From assembly GCA_031315865.1 (NCBI GenBank), contig JALDRJ010000002.1, positions 2,144,001 to 2,208,000 on the forward strand: a stretch of 64,000 nucleotides of DNA, read 5' to 3'. The stretch is from Nitrospirales bacterium. GTDB lineage: Bacteria > Nitrospirota > Nitrospiria > Nitrospirales > UBA8639. Under the pieces are notes generated by a model. That model made no database searches. It saw only the letters and a list, made by a program, of their open reading frames with translations, and was not told the origin of the DNA. The translations under genes and the position numbers were made by a program. This document shows positions 26,230 to 33,934 of the stretch, one piece after another (the first letter of the stretch is position 1; every line of letters begins with the position of its first letter).

Positions 26230-27171
26230 TTAGGTATTTCCGAGCGTGGCGTGTTGGGATGAATTGGACATATCAAAAAGGCTTTCAAGTCCCATGGTGG
26301 CGATCGCCGCCGCAAGAAGGAGGCAGTAGGCCGATGTCATGTAGGGGCCATAGCGCTCCTGTTGTTGGAGACACCGAGTAATCAAGGCACTCTTTTGGGC
26401 GGGATGAATGCTCCAGGCGGACAGCCCCAGAAGCGTCCATCCGAGCGCTAGAGGCGTTTGAAGATCGGGTAGTTGCAGGAGTAGGTAGTCGAGGCTGCGG
26501 CTGATACGGGAACGTGGGACCCGGCCCGCGAGGGCGTTCAGCGTCATGCCTGTGGTTTCTGGAAAAGGTCTGAGTTCTTGGCCCCAGACAAAGGTATTGC
26601 CGTAATTCCATCCACCATGCGGCAGTTGGCGATCGATCAACATTTCAGCGCCTTCCTGCACTCGTTCGTGTTCTCCATGCCCGGTAATGGTGAGAGCCAG
26701 CATGGCATGGGTTGTCGGACTGACCCAAGAATGGGTATGGGAAATCCAGGGCCATCCATGCAGTGAGGGATCGTGCGCGACTACGGAATCATCCTGTTCC
26801 GGGTCACGGGTCCAGTGATGGCCATACTGAGTGAGGAGAAATTGAATGGCTCGATCCTGTTGAGGTCGATACTCAGAAGATCCATGCCAGGCTAAGATCG
26901 CTAGCGGTGTCGGCCAGACAGCCTCAGGGTGATTGGGTGCGATTGGAACGCGTCCATCTTCTAACTGTCGGGACTTGAGAAACGTGTGATCGGAATGAAA
27001 GGGAGCTGTGCGTTGCCCACGGTGCTGATGTTGGAGAATGCACAATGCCCATGCGGTCGCCTCTGCTTGAGGGGCCCCTCCCATCTCATTCGCGAACCCT
27101 CCGGTACTCACGTGACGTTCCATGAGATCGTTCAGGTTCGTCATGAGGAAGCTCTCAGTGTCCAAGGCCAT
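26230..27171 (-). CDS. Terpene-cyclase-like alpha/alpha-toroid protein (squalene cyclase/prenyltransferase repeat)
   Basis: About 313 residues with repeated toroid motifs, such as STGGFANEMGG, WALCILQHQH, SRQLEDGRVPI and the Gln-x-x-x-Gly-Gly-Trp pattern in LPHGGWNYGN. No DxDD or other cyclase catalytic motif is obvious, and the protein is about half the length of squalene-hopene cyclase, so it is probably not an active cyclase. Start codon is uncertain: ATG 27171 is used here, ATG 27144 has a better GAGAG upstream, and the frame is open to 27222. It is 4 bp from the DUF362 gene, suggesting a shared role. Confidence 0.65.
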   Translation of the reverse strand: MALDTESFLMTNLNDLMERHVSTGGFANEMGGAPQAEATAWALCILQHQHRGQRTAPFHSDHTFLKSRQLEDGRVPIAPNHPEAVWPTPLAILAWHGSSEYRPQQDRAIQFLLTQYGHHWTRDPEQDDSVVAHDPSLHGWPWISHTHSWVSPTTHAMLALTITGHGEHERVQEGAEMLIDRQLPHGGWNYGNTFVWGQELRPFPETTGMTLNALAGRVPRSRISRSLDYLLLQLPDLQTPLALGWTLLGLSAWSIHPAQKSALITRCLQQQERYGPYMTSAYCLLLAAAIATMGLESLFDMSNSSQHATLGNT

Positions 27172-27416
27172 ATCGTTGAGGAATATCCTGTGGGCAAAGG
27201 TTGAGAGAGCCCTCCCAGTCATCGAGATGCTGGACTCACACCTTTCTAGGGAATGTATCGGCCCTATGTTGTGGAGGCTTGAAAGGATTGAGGTTGCTGA
27301 GTGTTCCTGAAACTTACCGCTTAATGTGTAATCTCTTGTTCAAGTTTTGACGTCCAATCACCGAAACCACACCATCAGTTTATGAACTCCCGTGGTCTGA
27401 GTGACCTCCATCCTTT

Positions 27417-29300
27417 ATGCTATTCCCGCAACAACCCCAGCCGCTCGATGATCGGACAGAGGACGTGTCCGAGGGGAGTCCGATCATGTTCCTGTTGTTC
27501 ATGGCCTTCGTGATTCAGATTCTTTGGGCTACGCAAGGCCCGGTCGATCTTTATGACGGAGGGGTCGTTGATACCGATAGCTACATGCGGTTGAATCGCG
27601 TGCTTCATTTGGTGGAGTCTGGAGATTGGTTTGATTCCACCTACCCGAGGAGCAATGCGCCCTATGGGGAAGTCCAGCATTGGACCAGGGCGATGGACAC
27701 CATGTTAATCCTCGGCGGCTCTCTTGGAAGCCTCGTTCTCCCATTTCCCACCGCACTGCATTGGTGGAGTGTGATGATCAGTCCGTTGTTCCAGCTCGCG
27801 GCTCTGCTCGGGCTGATGTGGCTGGTGCGTCCGGTGTTCAGCCGGGATCGCAGGCTTATTCTGGGAGGGACGTTTATCCTGCAGCCAGGCGTGATTTCCT
27901 ATTATCTTGCCGGCCGCGTTGATCATCACGGTATTCTGTTGTGTTGTTTGATTCTGTTGCTGGGTTTTGCCTTCCATATGAGCATATCCCGACTGAACTG
28001 GAAAACGTGTGTGGCAGTGGGGATCGTGTCGGCTGTGGGGGTGTGGCTCAGCATCGAATTTTTGATCGGCGTGTTGGTGAGTTTCGCGTTTCTTGCATGT
28101 TGTTGGGTGGCTTACGGAAATGACTGGGCTCAACGGTTGATGATTGTGTCGGGCAGCTTGTGGGGCATGGCGACAGTTGCGCTCGTGATCGAACGAGGTC
28201 TCGGGCAGTGGAGCGCTCCTGAATTCGATCGATTTTCAGTCGTTCATTGGACGGTGTTTGGGCTCTTGGCGATCGTGTGGATGGTCATGTGGTTGTTGAA
28301 GGATTACAAAGACATCTGTGCGACGCCGAGACGTCGTTTGATCGCGGGTGTCCTGGGCGGCATTCTTCTCGTCGGGATCACTGGATGGCTGTATCCCAAA
28401 ATTTTTCATGGCCCCCTCGTCGATGTCGATCCCAGAATCATGACGTTACTCTGGGATCGCGTGACGGAAACGCAGCCGTTGATCTCGACCGATCCGTGGC
28501 AGTTTGGCCGTTTGCTGTTCATGTTGGGCATCGCCCTTCCGGGCATCCCATATTTAGGATGGCTCATCTGGAAAGAAGAAGAGGCCCGTGCCCGACTGTT
28601 TTGGATCATGGTCGGAATCGCGAGCCTGGTTTATCTTCCTCTGGCTGTTCGAGAAATGCGGTGGATTGCCTACACAGAATTTTTGTTTGCGTTACCGTAT
28701 GCGCACTTTCTTCACAAGCTTGTCCTTACGGTAGAACCGAAGTTGAGATGTCCATGGCAGGGTGTTATCAAGGCGACGATCGTGATGGTTGGAGCTTTTG
28801 GGTTTGTCATCGGTGGTTCGACGTTGATGGCGCAAGAAAGCAGTGCCGTTGGAGGGACGACGGCGGCACATTGTCCGGTGAAAAAGCTGTCAGAGTTCCT
28901 CAACGAACAAGACGATTGGGGTGACCAAGAACGAACCATCATGGCGTTCGTTGATTTCGGCCCGGAATTACTCTATCGGACTCGATATCGGGTCATTGCG
29001 ACTCCCTATCATCGTAACGCCGCCGGCGTGATTGATACGTACGATGTGATGTCTGATGTCACAGAGCAACGCGCCAAAACGATCCTCACGACTCGTCAAG
29101 TGAATTTGGTCTTACTGTGCCCTTCTTCGCCGGCTGAGCCTGGATTCTACATGCGCAAAGAAAACGCCAAAGATTCGTTTTACGGCAGATTGCTCAAAGA
29201 TAAGGAGCCGGACTGGATGGTGCCGGTCGTTTTGCCGCCTGCCTTAGCCGATCACTTCAAGCTCTTTGAAGTGAAGGATTCTTCTCCAGGCCACGTCTAA
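27417..29300 (+). CDS. STT3-like (GT66-related) GT-C membrane protein, candidate oligosaccharyltransferase
   Basis: A 627-residue protein with about twelve membrane helices. The first outward loop has VVDTDSYMRLNRVL (Asp52 and Asp54), followed by GEVQHWTRAMD. A later RVDHHGILL resembles the DHH motif after the STT3/AglB/PglB DxD loops. The C-terminal outward domain is short, and the WWDYG acceptor motif is not visible. It is therefore a divergent relative rather than a textbook oligosaccharyltransferase. It could transfer a lipid-linked glycan or single sugar to a protein or lipid. It starts 245 bp from the divergent toroid gene and ends 10 bp before a convergent methyltransferase gene. Confidence 0.65.
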   Translation: MLFPQQPQPLDDRTEDVSEGSPIMFLLFMAFVIQILWATQGPVDLYDGGVVDTDSYMRLNRVLHLVESGDWFDSTYPRSNAPYGEVQHWTRAMDTMLILGGSLGSLVLPFPTALHWWSVMISPLFQLAALLGLMWLVRPVFSRDRRLILGGTFILQPGVISYYLAGRVDHHGILLCCLILLLGFAFHMSISRLNWKTCVAVGIVSAVGVWLSIEFLIGVLVSFAFLACCWVAYGNDWAQRLMIVSGSLWGMATVALVIERGLGQWSAPEFDRFSVVHWTVFGLLAIVWMVMWLLKDYKDICATPRRRLIAGVLGGILLVGITGWLYPKIFHGPLVDVDPRIMTLLWDRVTETQPLISTDPWQFGRLLFMLGIALPGIPYLGWLIWKEEEARARLFWIMVGIASLVYLPLAVREMRWIAYTEFLFALPYAHFLHKLVLTVEPKLRCPWQGVIKATIVMVGAFGFVIGGSTLMAQESSAVGGTTAAHCPVKKLSEFLNEQDDWGDQERTIMAFVDFGPELLYRTRYRVIATPYHRNAAGVIDTYDVMSDVTEQRAKTILTTRQVNLVLLCPSSPAEPGFYMRKENAKDSFYGRLLKDKEPDWMVPVVLPPALADHFKLFEVKDSSPGHV

Positions 29301-29310
29301 GTGAACAGTG

Positions 29311-30033
29311 TTAGGATGGCTTTCGCCAAGCGACCGTCAAGTAATGATTGGCGAAACCAAAGCACAGGGTGGCCTGCAACCGCTGCATAAAGGCTTTGGG
29401 ATGGGTGAGATAGTAATGGCCGAGGTGAGGACGAAGGTCGGCCAGGCGTTTCTCTTTTCTACGTATGACGTGAAGGGGATTGAAGTGCTGCACTTGTGGC
29501 AGCCGGGCGATTTCCGTCAATCCGAACGGGGCCACGAGTCGTAAAAAGCTGTGTTCCGTGAAGTCGTGAAGATGGTGCGGATTGGCGTCGACTGTGGGAG
29601 TCGTGGGAACCGAACCAATGAAGACGCCGCCTGGACGGAGGAGCGTCATCAGGTGTTCGATGAGGGCCTGCGGGTCAGGGACATGTTCGATGGTTTCCAA
29701 TGAAACGATGGAATCAAATTCCTCGACGTCTTTAAATGACATGGCGTTGGCTAGGTGAAAACGGATGCCTTGTTTGGCGTAATGTTCTCTGGCATAGGCG
29801 ATTGTCGACTCACAACAATCAACGCCGATCACTTCCTGACTATGAGGGTTGTGTTCGCGAAGAATCTGTGATCCATAACCCACTCCACACGCGATATCCA
29901 GGATACGGCCGGGATGAAGCTGTGCCGCCGCGAACTGATATCGTTCCATGTGTAGTTGAAGGGTCAATTGACCAGTCACTTCTTCGGGTTCTAGTTGATC
30001 AGGTATCAGCCGTTCTAAACTATCCAGTGACAT
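29311..30033 (-). CDS. Class I SAM-dependent methyltransferase
   Basis: A 240-residue UbiG-like methyltransferase. The SAM-binding motif is LDIACGVGYGSQIL, the acidic residue follows in VIGVDCCEST, and SLETIEHVPDP with LLRPGGVFIGSVPT completes the fold. No membrane segment is present. The substrate is unknown; O-methylation of a sugar is likely from location between glycosyltransferase genes. It lies 36 bp downstream of the GT2 gene on the same strand, so the two are probably co-transcribed. Confidence 0.85.
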   Translation of the reverse strand: MSLDSLERLIPDQLEPEEVTGQLTLQLHMERYQFAAAQLHPGRILDIACGVGYGSQILREHNPHSQEVIGVDCCESTIAYAREHYAKQGIRFHLANAMSFKDVEEFDSIVSLETIEHVPDPQALIEHLMTLLRPGGVFIGSVPTTPTVDANPHHLHDFTEHSFLRLVAPFGLTEIARLPQVQHFNPLHVIRRKEKRLADLRPHLGHYYLTHPKAFMQRLQATLCFGFANHYLTVAWRKPS

Positions 30034-30069
30034 GAAGTATCCTTCGAAGTATAAGTCCGCACGCCGTGA

Positions 30070-31299
30070 TTATTTATGCCGCATAAGCAGCAGACTGAGC
30101 AAAAAGCAGGAGAAGATCATCTCAATGCCCAGTGTGAGAGCTGTGGTGCCGGGAATGATCAGACGAAGACTTTCGGGATAGGACAGCGCGCCAAAATTTT
30201 GAATGTGCCAGTACCAGGTTCCGAGAGCCAATAACCCGAATCCCATCGATGTAATAAGCACTCCGCAGACGATCCCTACTTCCAATGAGAGCCGTTCTAC
30301 CGTGTGTTCAAACAGCAGATCCCTGGGAAGTAAGCCTGCCGATATCGCGAAGGTTTTGGAAAACACGCCAAACGTCATGAGGTTGAAGCCCGTTAAGATC
30401 GCCATGGACGCGACGAGTAGGGTGTTGGTGTCGAACGTGATGTTTCCAAGCGTCAGAGGGCCTGTAATGAGAAACGTGCCTCCAAACATGCCGAGAAGAA
30501 AGAGAATCACCCCCGGCAAGACGAAAAGCCATCGTGGACAATACAACAACATGAAGCGAAGATGGCGCCAACCATCCCGCCATGTACGGAGGTGGGGAGG
30601 ACGATTTCTGCCATCCTTATGGAGCGTAATCGGTATTTCAGATATCTTGGCGCCCAGGAGTGTGGCTTTGATCACCATCTCCGAGGCAAACTCCATCCCG
30701 GTGGCTCGGAGGTCAAGCCTTTGGCAAAATTCTCGTCGAAAGCCTCGCAACCCACAATGAAAATCGGTCACGGGACAATGAAAGAATATTTGCCCGATAC
30801 GGCTTAATGCTGGATTGCCGATCCATCGATGGAGCCAGGGCATGGCCCCGGGGAGAATAGTTCCTCCAGCCTTTGGCATACGGCATCCCATCACCAAATC
30901 GTGGCCTTGACGAAGTTGCTCGATGAAAGGATAAATAGCCGTAAAATCGTAGCTATCATCGGCGTCGCCCATGATGATATATGTCCCGGTTGCCGCCGAA
31001 ATTCCGGCCATGAGCGCAGCTCCATAGCCGCGTTCGTGAACGTGGACGACTCGCGCACCGCAGGCTTCCGCTTTAGCCTGGGATCCGTCATCACTTCCAT
31101 TGTCGGCGACGATGACTTCCGCATGCAGATGATGCGTGGCCACTGCGAGATTAATTTTTCTCAGGCAGACCTCAAGCGTTTGAATTTCATTCAGACATGG
31201 CAACACGATGGAAATCTCTGGATTGATCGTCTGTTCCGTTTGAGTGAACGGTTCTACAGTTTCAGACAATGACTTCTCTATGAGAGATGGGGTGTTCAT
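30070..31299 (-). CDS. GT2 polyprenyl-phosphate sugar synthase (DPM/GtrB type)
   Basis: A 409-residue protein with an N-terminal GT-A catalytic domain (about residues 25-270) and four C-terminal membrane helices (about 275-405). Motifs are SIVLPCLNE, VIVADNGSDDGSQ, the metal-binding GDADDSYDF, and DFHCGLRGFRRE. Enzymes of this shape transfer mannose or glucose from a nucleotide sugar to polyprenyl phosphate on the cytoplasmic face. The product is the donor class used by GT39, GT87 and other GT-C enzymes found upstream in this window. The sugar cannot be named from sequence. Confidence 0.85.
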   Translation of the reverse strand: MNTPSLIEKSLSETVEPFTQTEQTINPEISIVLPCLNEIQTLEVCLRKINLAVATHHLHAEVIVADNGSDDGSQAKAEACGARVVHVHERGYGAALMAGISAATGTYIIMGDADDSYDFTAIYPFIEQLRQGHDLVMGCRMPKAGGTILPGAMPWLHRWIGNPALSRIGQIFFHCPVTDFHCGLRGFRREFCQRLDLRATGMEFASEMVIKATLLGAKISEIPITLHKDGRNRPPHLRTWRDGWRHLRFMLLYCPRWLFVLPGVILFLLGMFGGTFLITGPLTLGNITFDTNTLLVASMAILTGFNLMTFGVFSKTFAISAGLLPRDLLFEHTVERLSLEVGIVCGVLITSMGFGLLALGTWYWHIQNFGALSYPESLRLIIPGTTALTLGIEMIFSCFLLSLLLMRHK

Positions 31300-31454
31300 G
31301 CGAGGGCTGTGCTCAGGGGGCCAGATACCTATAGCGAGTACCGATGATACGCCTCATACAGCTAAAGATCGGTCAATTGAGGCGCACCTTGAGCAATGAA
31401 CGCAGTGGCAGGTCTAAAGGGGGCGTTGCCAATGACCAGGGCAAATAAGAAGAA

Positions 31455-31481
31455 TTGGTCACAATATGTATCATTTATAGT
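31455..31481 (+). promoter_or_regulatory. Possible promoter upstream of the c-di-GMP riboswitch
   Basis: TTGGTC (31455-31460) and TATAGT (31476-31481) are separated by 15 nt in an AT-rich stretch. Transcription would begin near 31488, about 80 nt before the riboswitch aptamer. The spacer is short, so this is a tentative assignment. Confidence 0.35.
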
Positions 31482-31570
31482 GAACGTACGTATCAGAAAA
31501 ATCTTTCAAAATAATCGTCAAGTTTTCCATGCCCTATCCGATAAGCCAAATCACATTTGAAATTTGAACT

Positions 31571-31661
31571 CTCTCCCGAAAAGGCAAACCTGTCGCAAGG
31601 CAGGGACGCAAAGCCGTACGGATCAGTCGTCAGACTGATGGCCGGGCCGCCGAAGGGGAAG
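31571..31661 (+). promoter_or_regulatory. Cyclic-di-GMP-I (GEMM) riboswitch
   Basis: All hallmark elements of the class I c-di-GMP aptamer are present in order. The outer stem is formed by 31571-31577 with 31655-31661. The GGCAAACC segment follows, then a 6-bp stem capped by a GCAA tetraloop (CCTGTC GCAA GGCAGG). The invariant GGGACGCAAAGCC comes next, and a second stem (ATCAGTC with GACTGAT) closes before GGCCGGGCCGCCGAA. It is on the plus strand, about 600 nt upstream of the first flp gene and 50 nt upstream of an ORF with a strong ribosome binding site. It should sense c-di-GMP and control pilin module 1. No clear terminator was found just after it, so translational control or antitermination through later structure is possible. 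Confidence 0.93.
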
Positions 31662-31713
31662 CCAGATATCTTGACGGGACTAGAGTTCTTAGACACGGGG
31701 AAGGAGTCTGTCT

Positions 31714-32265
31714 ATGCCCTCAAGATTTTGGTCATGTTCTGACCCCACTCGGTTTGAAGAAGTTCTGCTCGGTGCCATGCCGGCGGAGCAGGTCTGGGGA
31801 AAGCCTTATGCTTTCGCCCATGATTCGACATCTCGGAAGACCGCTTGGAAAACCCTTTCCATCCCAGTCAAGTCGTCCAACAAAACATTCATACATCAGA
31901 GCCTTCATTCTTTTCTTCAAGCACGAACAAGACACCGATTGCGTGCGAAGAATATGAAATCCACAAGACGCCCAGGCCTCTGTCCTTCTCGATTTTGGCG
32001 AAGGGAAGATGACAGGCGCACGCTATTCTGGGTTGAACAACACGTGGAGATTACTGAAAAACATCAGCGTATGGTTGAGACGGGCCCCGATACGTATGGA
32101 CAGGCACAGGGGCTCTGTGGAGAACGTAACGATCACAATCAGGTGACAGAAAATTGGTTCACTGGGAATCAGCTATGTCACACAGAAGGTCAGCGATGGC
32201 GAATCAATGGGCACACCATCGAACCTGACATCTATCCAATGTGCCCGAAAGGAGAGCAACTATGA
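31714..32265 (+). CDS. Possible leader ORF between riboswitch and flp1
   Basis: A 183-codon open frame with ATG 31714 placed 7 nt behind GGAAGGAG, 53 nt after the riboswitch aptamer. Its stop overlaps the flp1 start as ATGA (32262-32265). AGACA and TGTCT flank the ribosome binding site and could hide it in a short hairpin. These points argue for a real gene. Against it, the protein is rich in Arg, His and Trp and has AGA, AGG and CTA codons. It contains no domain I recognise and repeats PSRFW twice. It may be a coupling leader peptide or merely an untranslated leader. Confidence 0.3.
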   Translation: MPSRFWSCSDPTRFEEVLLGAMPAEQVWGKPYAFAHDSTSRKTAWKTLSIPVKSSNKTFIHQSLHSFLQARTRHRLRAKNMKSTRRPGLCPSRFWRREDDRRTLFWVEQHVEITEKHQRMVETGPDTYGQAQGLCGERNDHNQVTENWFTGNQLCHTEGQRWRINGHTIEPDIYPMCPKGEQL

Positions 32266-32435
32266 TGACTCATGCTATTCGGTTTATTCAAGATGATGAA
32301 GGGGCCACAGCGTTGGAATACGGACTGTTGGCAGCCTTGATCGCGGCGGTGATCATCGGTGCCGTGACCACCCTTGGTCAAGTCGTGAGCAATACGTTCA
32401 ATAGCATTGCGTCTTCGATGAGCGCAGCTTCATAA
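32262..32435 (+). CDS. flp: Flp-type IVb pilin, copy 1
   Basis: A 57-residue prepilin. A short leader ends at DDEG, with predicted cleavage before ATALEYGLLAALIAAVIIG; Glu5 and Tyr6 of the mature form are the Flp hallmark. The rest is one hydrophobic helix and a short polar end (NTFNSIASSMSAAS). ATG 32262 has GAAAGGAG 7 nt upstream. The major subunit of Tad pili is polymerised by the machinery encoded at 36604-45714 and cleaved by TadV. It is the first gene behind the c-di-GMP riboswitch. Confidence 0.93.
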   Translation: MMTHAIRFIQDDEGATALEYGLLAALIAAVIIGAVTTLGQVVSNTFNSIASSMSAAS

Positions 32436-32468
32436 ACCACCATCGGGGGACCGATTCTACGATGTCTT

Positions 32469-32501
32469 ATCGTCCGACTCTCGTTCTGAGAGTCGGACGA
32501 T
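32469..32501 (+). other. 14-bp perfect hairpin between flp1 and flp2
   Basis: ATCGTCCGACTCTC and its complement flank a 5-nt loop (GTTCT). No T run follows, so it is unlikely to be a full intrinsic terminator. It probably protects the 3' end of the flp1 message or marks a processing point, letting flp1 accumulate above downstream genes. Confidence 0.65.
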
Positions 32502-32573
32502 GGACGAATCTTCCTCCATGATCGTTTTGTCGTATTACGACAGAACGATGACTGAAGAATAGAGGTATACACC

Positions 32574-32759
32574 ATGAGACATCTCACTGTACCTGCCATA
32601 CAACAATTCTTCCAAGATGATGAAGGGGCCACAGCGTTGGAATACGGACTGTTGGCAGCCTTAATCGCGGCGGTGATCATCGGCGGTGTGACCGCTCTTG
32701 GTCAAGTCGTGAGCAACACCTTTAACAGTATCGCGTCTTCAATGAGTGCGGCCTCGTAA
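32574..32759 (+). CDS. flp: Flp-type IVb pilin, copy 2
   Basis: A 61-residue prepilin nearly identical to copy 1 from DDEGATALEYGLLAALIAAV onwards, with a different leader peptide (MRHLTVPAIQQFFQ). The predicted cleavage is after Gly before ATALEY. The high similarity also at DNA level indicates recent duplication. It lies 138 bp behind copy 1, with a strong hairpin in between. ATG 32574 follows AATAGAGGTATACACC. Confidence 0.92.
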   Translation: MRHLTVPAIQQFFQDDEGATALEYGLLAALIAAVIIGGVTALGQVVSNTFNSIASSMSAAS

Positions 32760-32911
32760 CAATTTTTGAGTGATTGGGCTCTCATTTTTTTGACAGCGGA
32801 CAGCTGCGAGCCCAGAGACAGTGAAGGCACGTCATATTCGTCGAGGTTCTTGAGCCGAAAGGCTTTCGGTGCTCTCGTTGTGCCCTGTGCTTCACACGAG
32901 AGAAGGTAACC

Positions 32912-33056
32912 ATGCCAGGCAAGCTGCTGGCTTTATTCCTGAACATGGTTCACGGTGAAGCTTGGGGGCACGCACGGAATGCGGTCTTCTCGCTGCCTTG
33001 ATCGAGACGGTGTATCGGATTTTTCGGGATACTAGGACTTGTGACAAATAAGTCGT
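32912..33056 (+). pseudogene. Decayed Flp pilin gene
   Basis: An AGAAGG ribosome binding site precedes ATG 32912. The segment 32976-33018 (GGAATGCGG onward, including GCCTTGATCG and CGGTG) aligns with codons for EYGLLAALIAAVIIG in flp1 at roughly three quarters identity. A further stretch (33031-33056) resembles the TLGQVVSNTF codons. Frameshifts and an early stop prevent a pilin product. It sits between flp2 and flp3, where a fourth array member would be expected. Confidence 0.7.
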
Positions 33057-33175
33057 TCGCTGGACCGGCTTTTTCGAGATGCGGGCATCCTGATCGCCCA
33101 GGGTATAGAGAGTGGATGAGTGCTCAATGTCAATGTGCCATGTTGGACCTAGTGTAGAGGCGAGGAGTCTAATTC

Positions 33176-33361
33176 ATGGGAAATCGACTGGTTGAGATGG
33201 GTTCTCACATTTGGCTGAGTGAAGACGGTGCGACCGCGCTGGAGTATGGGTTACTTGTAGCATTAATCGCGGGGGTGATTATATCCGCCGTAACGACTCT
33301 TGGGCAGGTCGTTGGTAACACCTTTAACGACATTTCGTCTTCAATGACGGCCGCGAGTTAG
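33176..33361 (+). CDS. flp: Flp-type IVb pilin, copy 3
   Basis: A 61-residue prepilin with predicted cleavage after SEDG, giving ATALEYGLLVALIAGVIISAV. It is more divergent than copies 1 and 2 (GNTFNDISSSMTAAS at the end). The leader is MGNRLVEMGSHIWLSEDG. It is followed after 97 bp by the TadE-like minor pilin gene. It may be a variant subunit that changes the surface of the fibre. Confidence 0.9.
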   Translation: MGNRLVEMGSHIWLSEDGATALEYGLLVALIAGVIISAVTTLGQVVGNTFNDISSSMTAAS

Positions 33362-33458
33362 GCTGTGACTACCGCTCGGTAGTGGGGGAGGCGAATCAGA
33401 GTTTCTTAATACCTCTCCACAGTTGCATCGTGGAGAGGGGGGCAGAGGGGGAGTGGTG

Positions 33459-33893
33459 ATGAAAAACAAGTGGACAGACAGACCAGTGAGCAAACCATTG
33501 GACGCTCAGGCCGGTTTGGCGGCAATGGAATTTACCGTGTTATTGCCGCTTCTTCTATTGTTGTCGATGGGCGTCGTGGATTTCGGACGTTTGATGTATG
33601 CACAGGAAATGTTAGCGAACGCGAGCCGTGAGGGGGCCCGACAAGGCATCTTGCTCACGACGCCTCGAATCACACTGTCTGAGATTCAGACCGTCGTGCA
33701 GAACACACTGATGCAGCAAGGGTATAATCCGTCAGTCGCATCTGTAGAAGCCAACGGGGCAGGGGGATCAAGCGGGGCAGATCTTGAGGTGAAAGTCAAT
33801 TATCCATTTGATTTCTGGGTTGTATCGAAGCTGGTGCCAGGCATGATGGACAGCATGACGCTTAGCTCCACCACGGTCATGAAAATGGAATAA
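33459..33893 (+). CDS. tadE: TadE-like minor pilin, module 1
   Basis: A 144-residue pseudopilin. A basic N-terminus precedes the processing-site-like sequence AGLAAMEFTVLLPLLLLL, with Glu five residues after the Gly; the TadE domain continues with VDFGRLMYAQEMLANASREGARQG. The C-terminal part is beta-rich and periplasmic. TadE-type proteins are cleaved by TadV and needed for Tad fibre formation. ATG 33459 is placed behind GGGGGAGTGGTG. A paralogue is encoded at 47955-48428, and a shared NGAGGSSG segment confirms relationship. Confidence 0.88.
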   Translation: MKNKWTDRPVSKPLDAQAGLAAMEFTVLLPLLLLLSMGVVDFGRLMYAQEMLANASREGARQGILLTTPRITLSEIQTVVQNTLMQQGYNPSVASVEANGAGGSSGADLEVKVNYPFDFWVVSKLVPGMMDSMTLSSTTVMKME

Positions 33894-33934
33894 ATGGGAG
33901 AAAGATATTGTCCATAGGGGCATGAGGAAATGTG

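Noticed and set aside
28247-28924. 225-codon ORF within the STT3-like gene
   Set aside because: Shifted frame of a gene with clear membrane-protein pattern; the translated product is Arg/His-rich with no fold.
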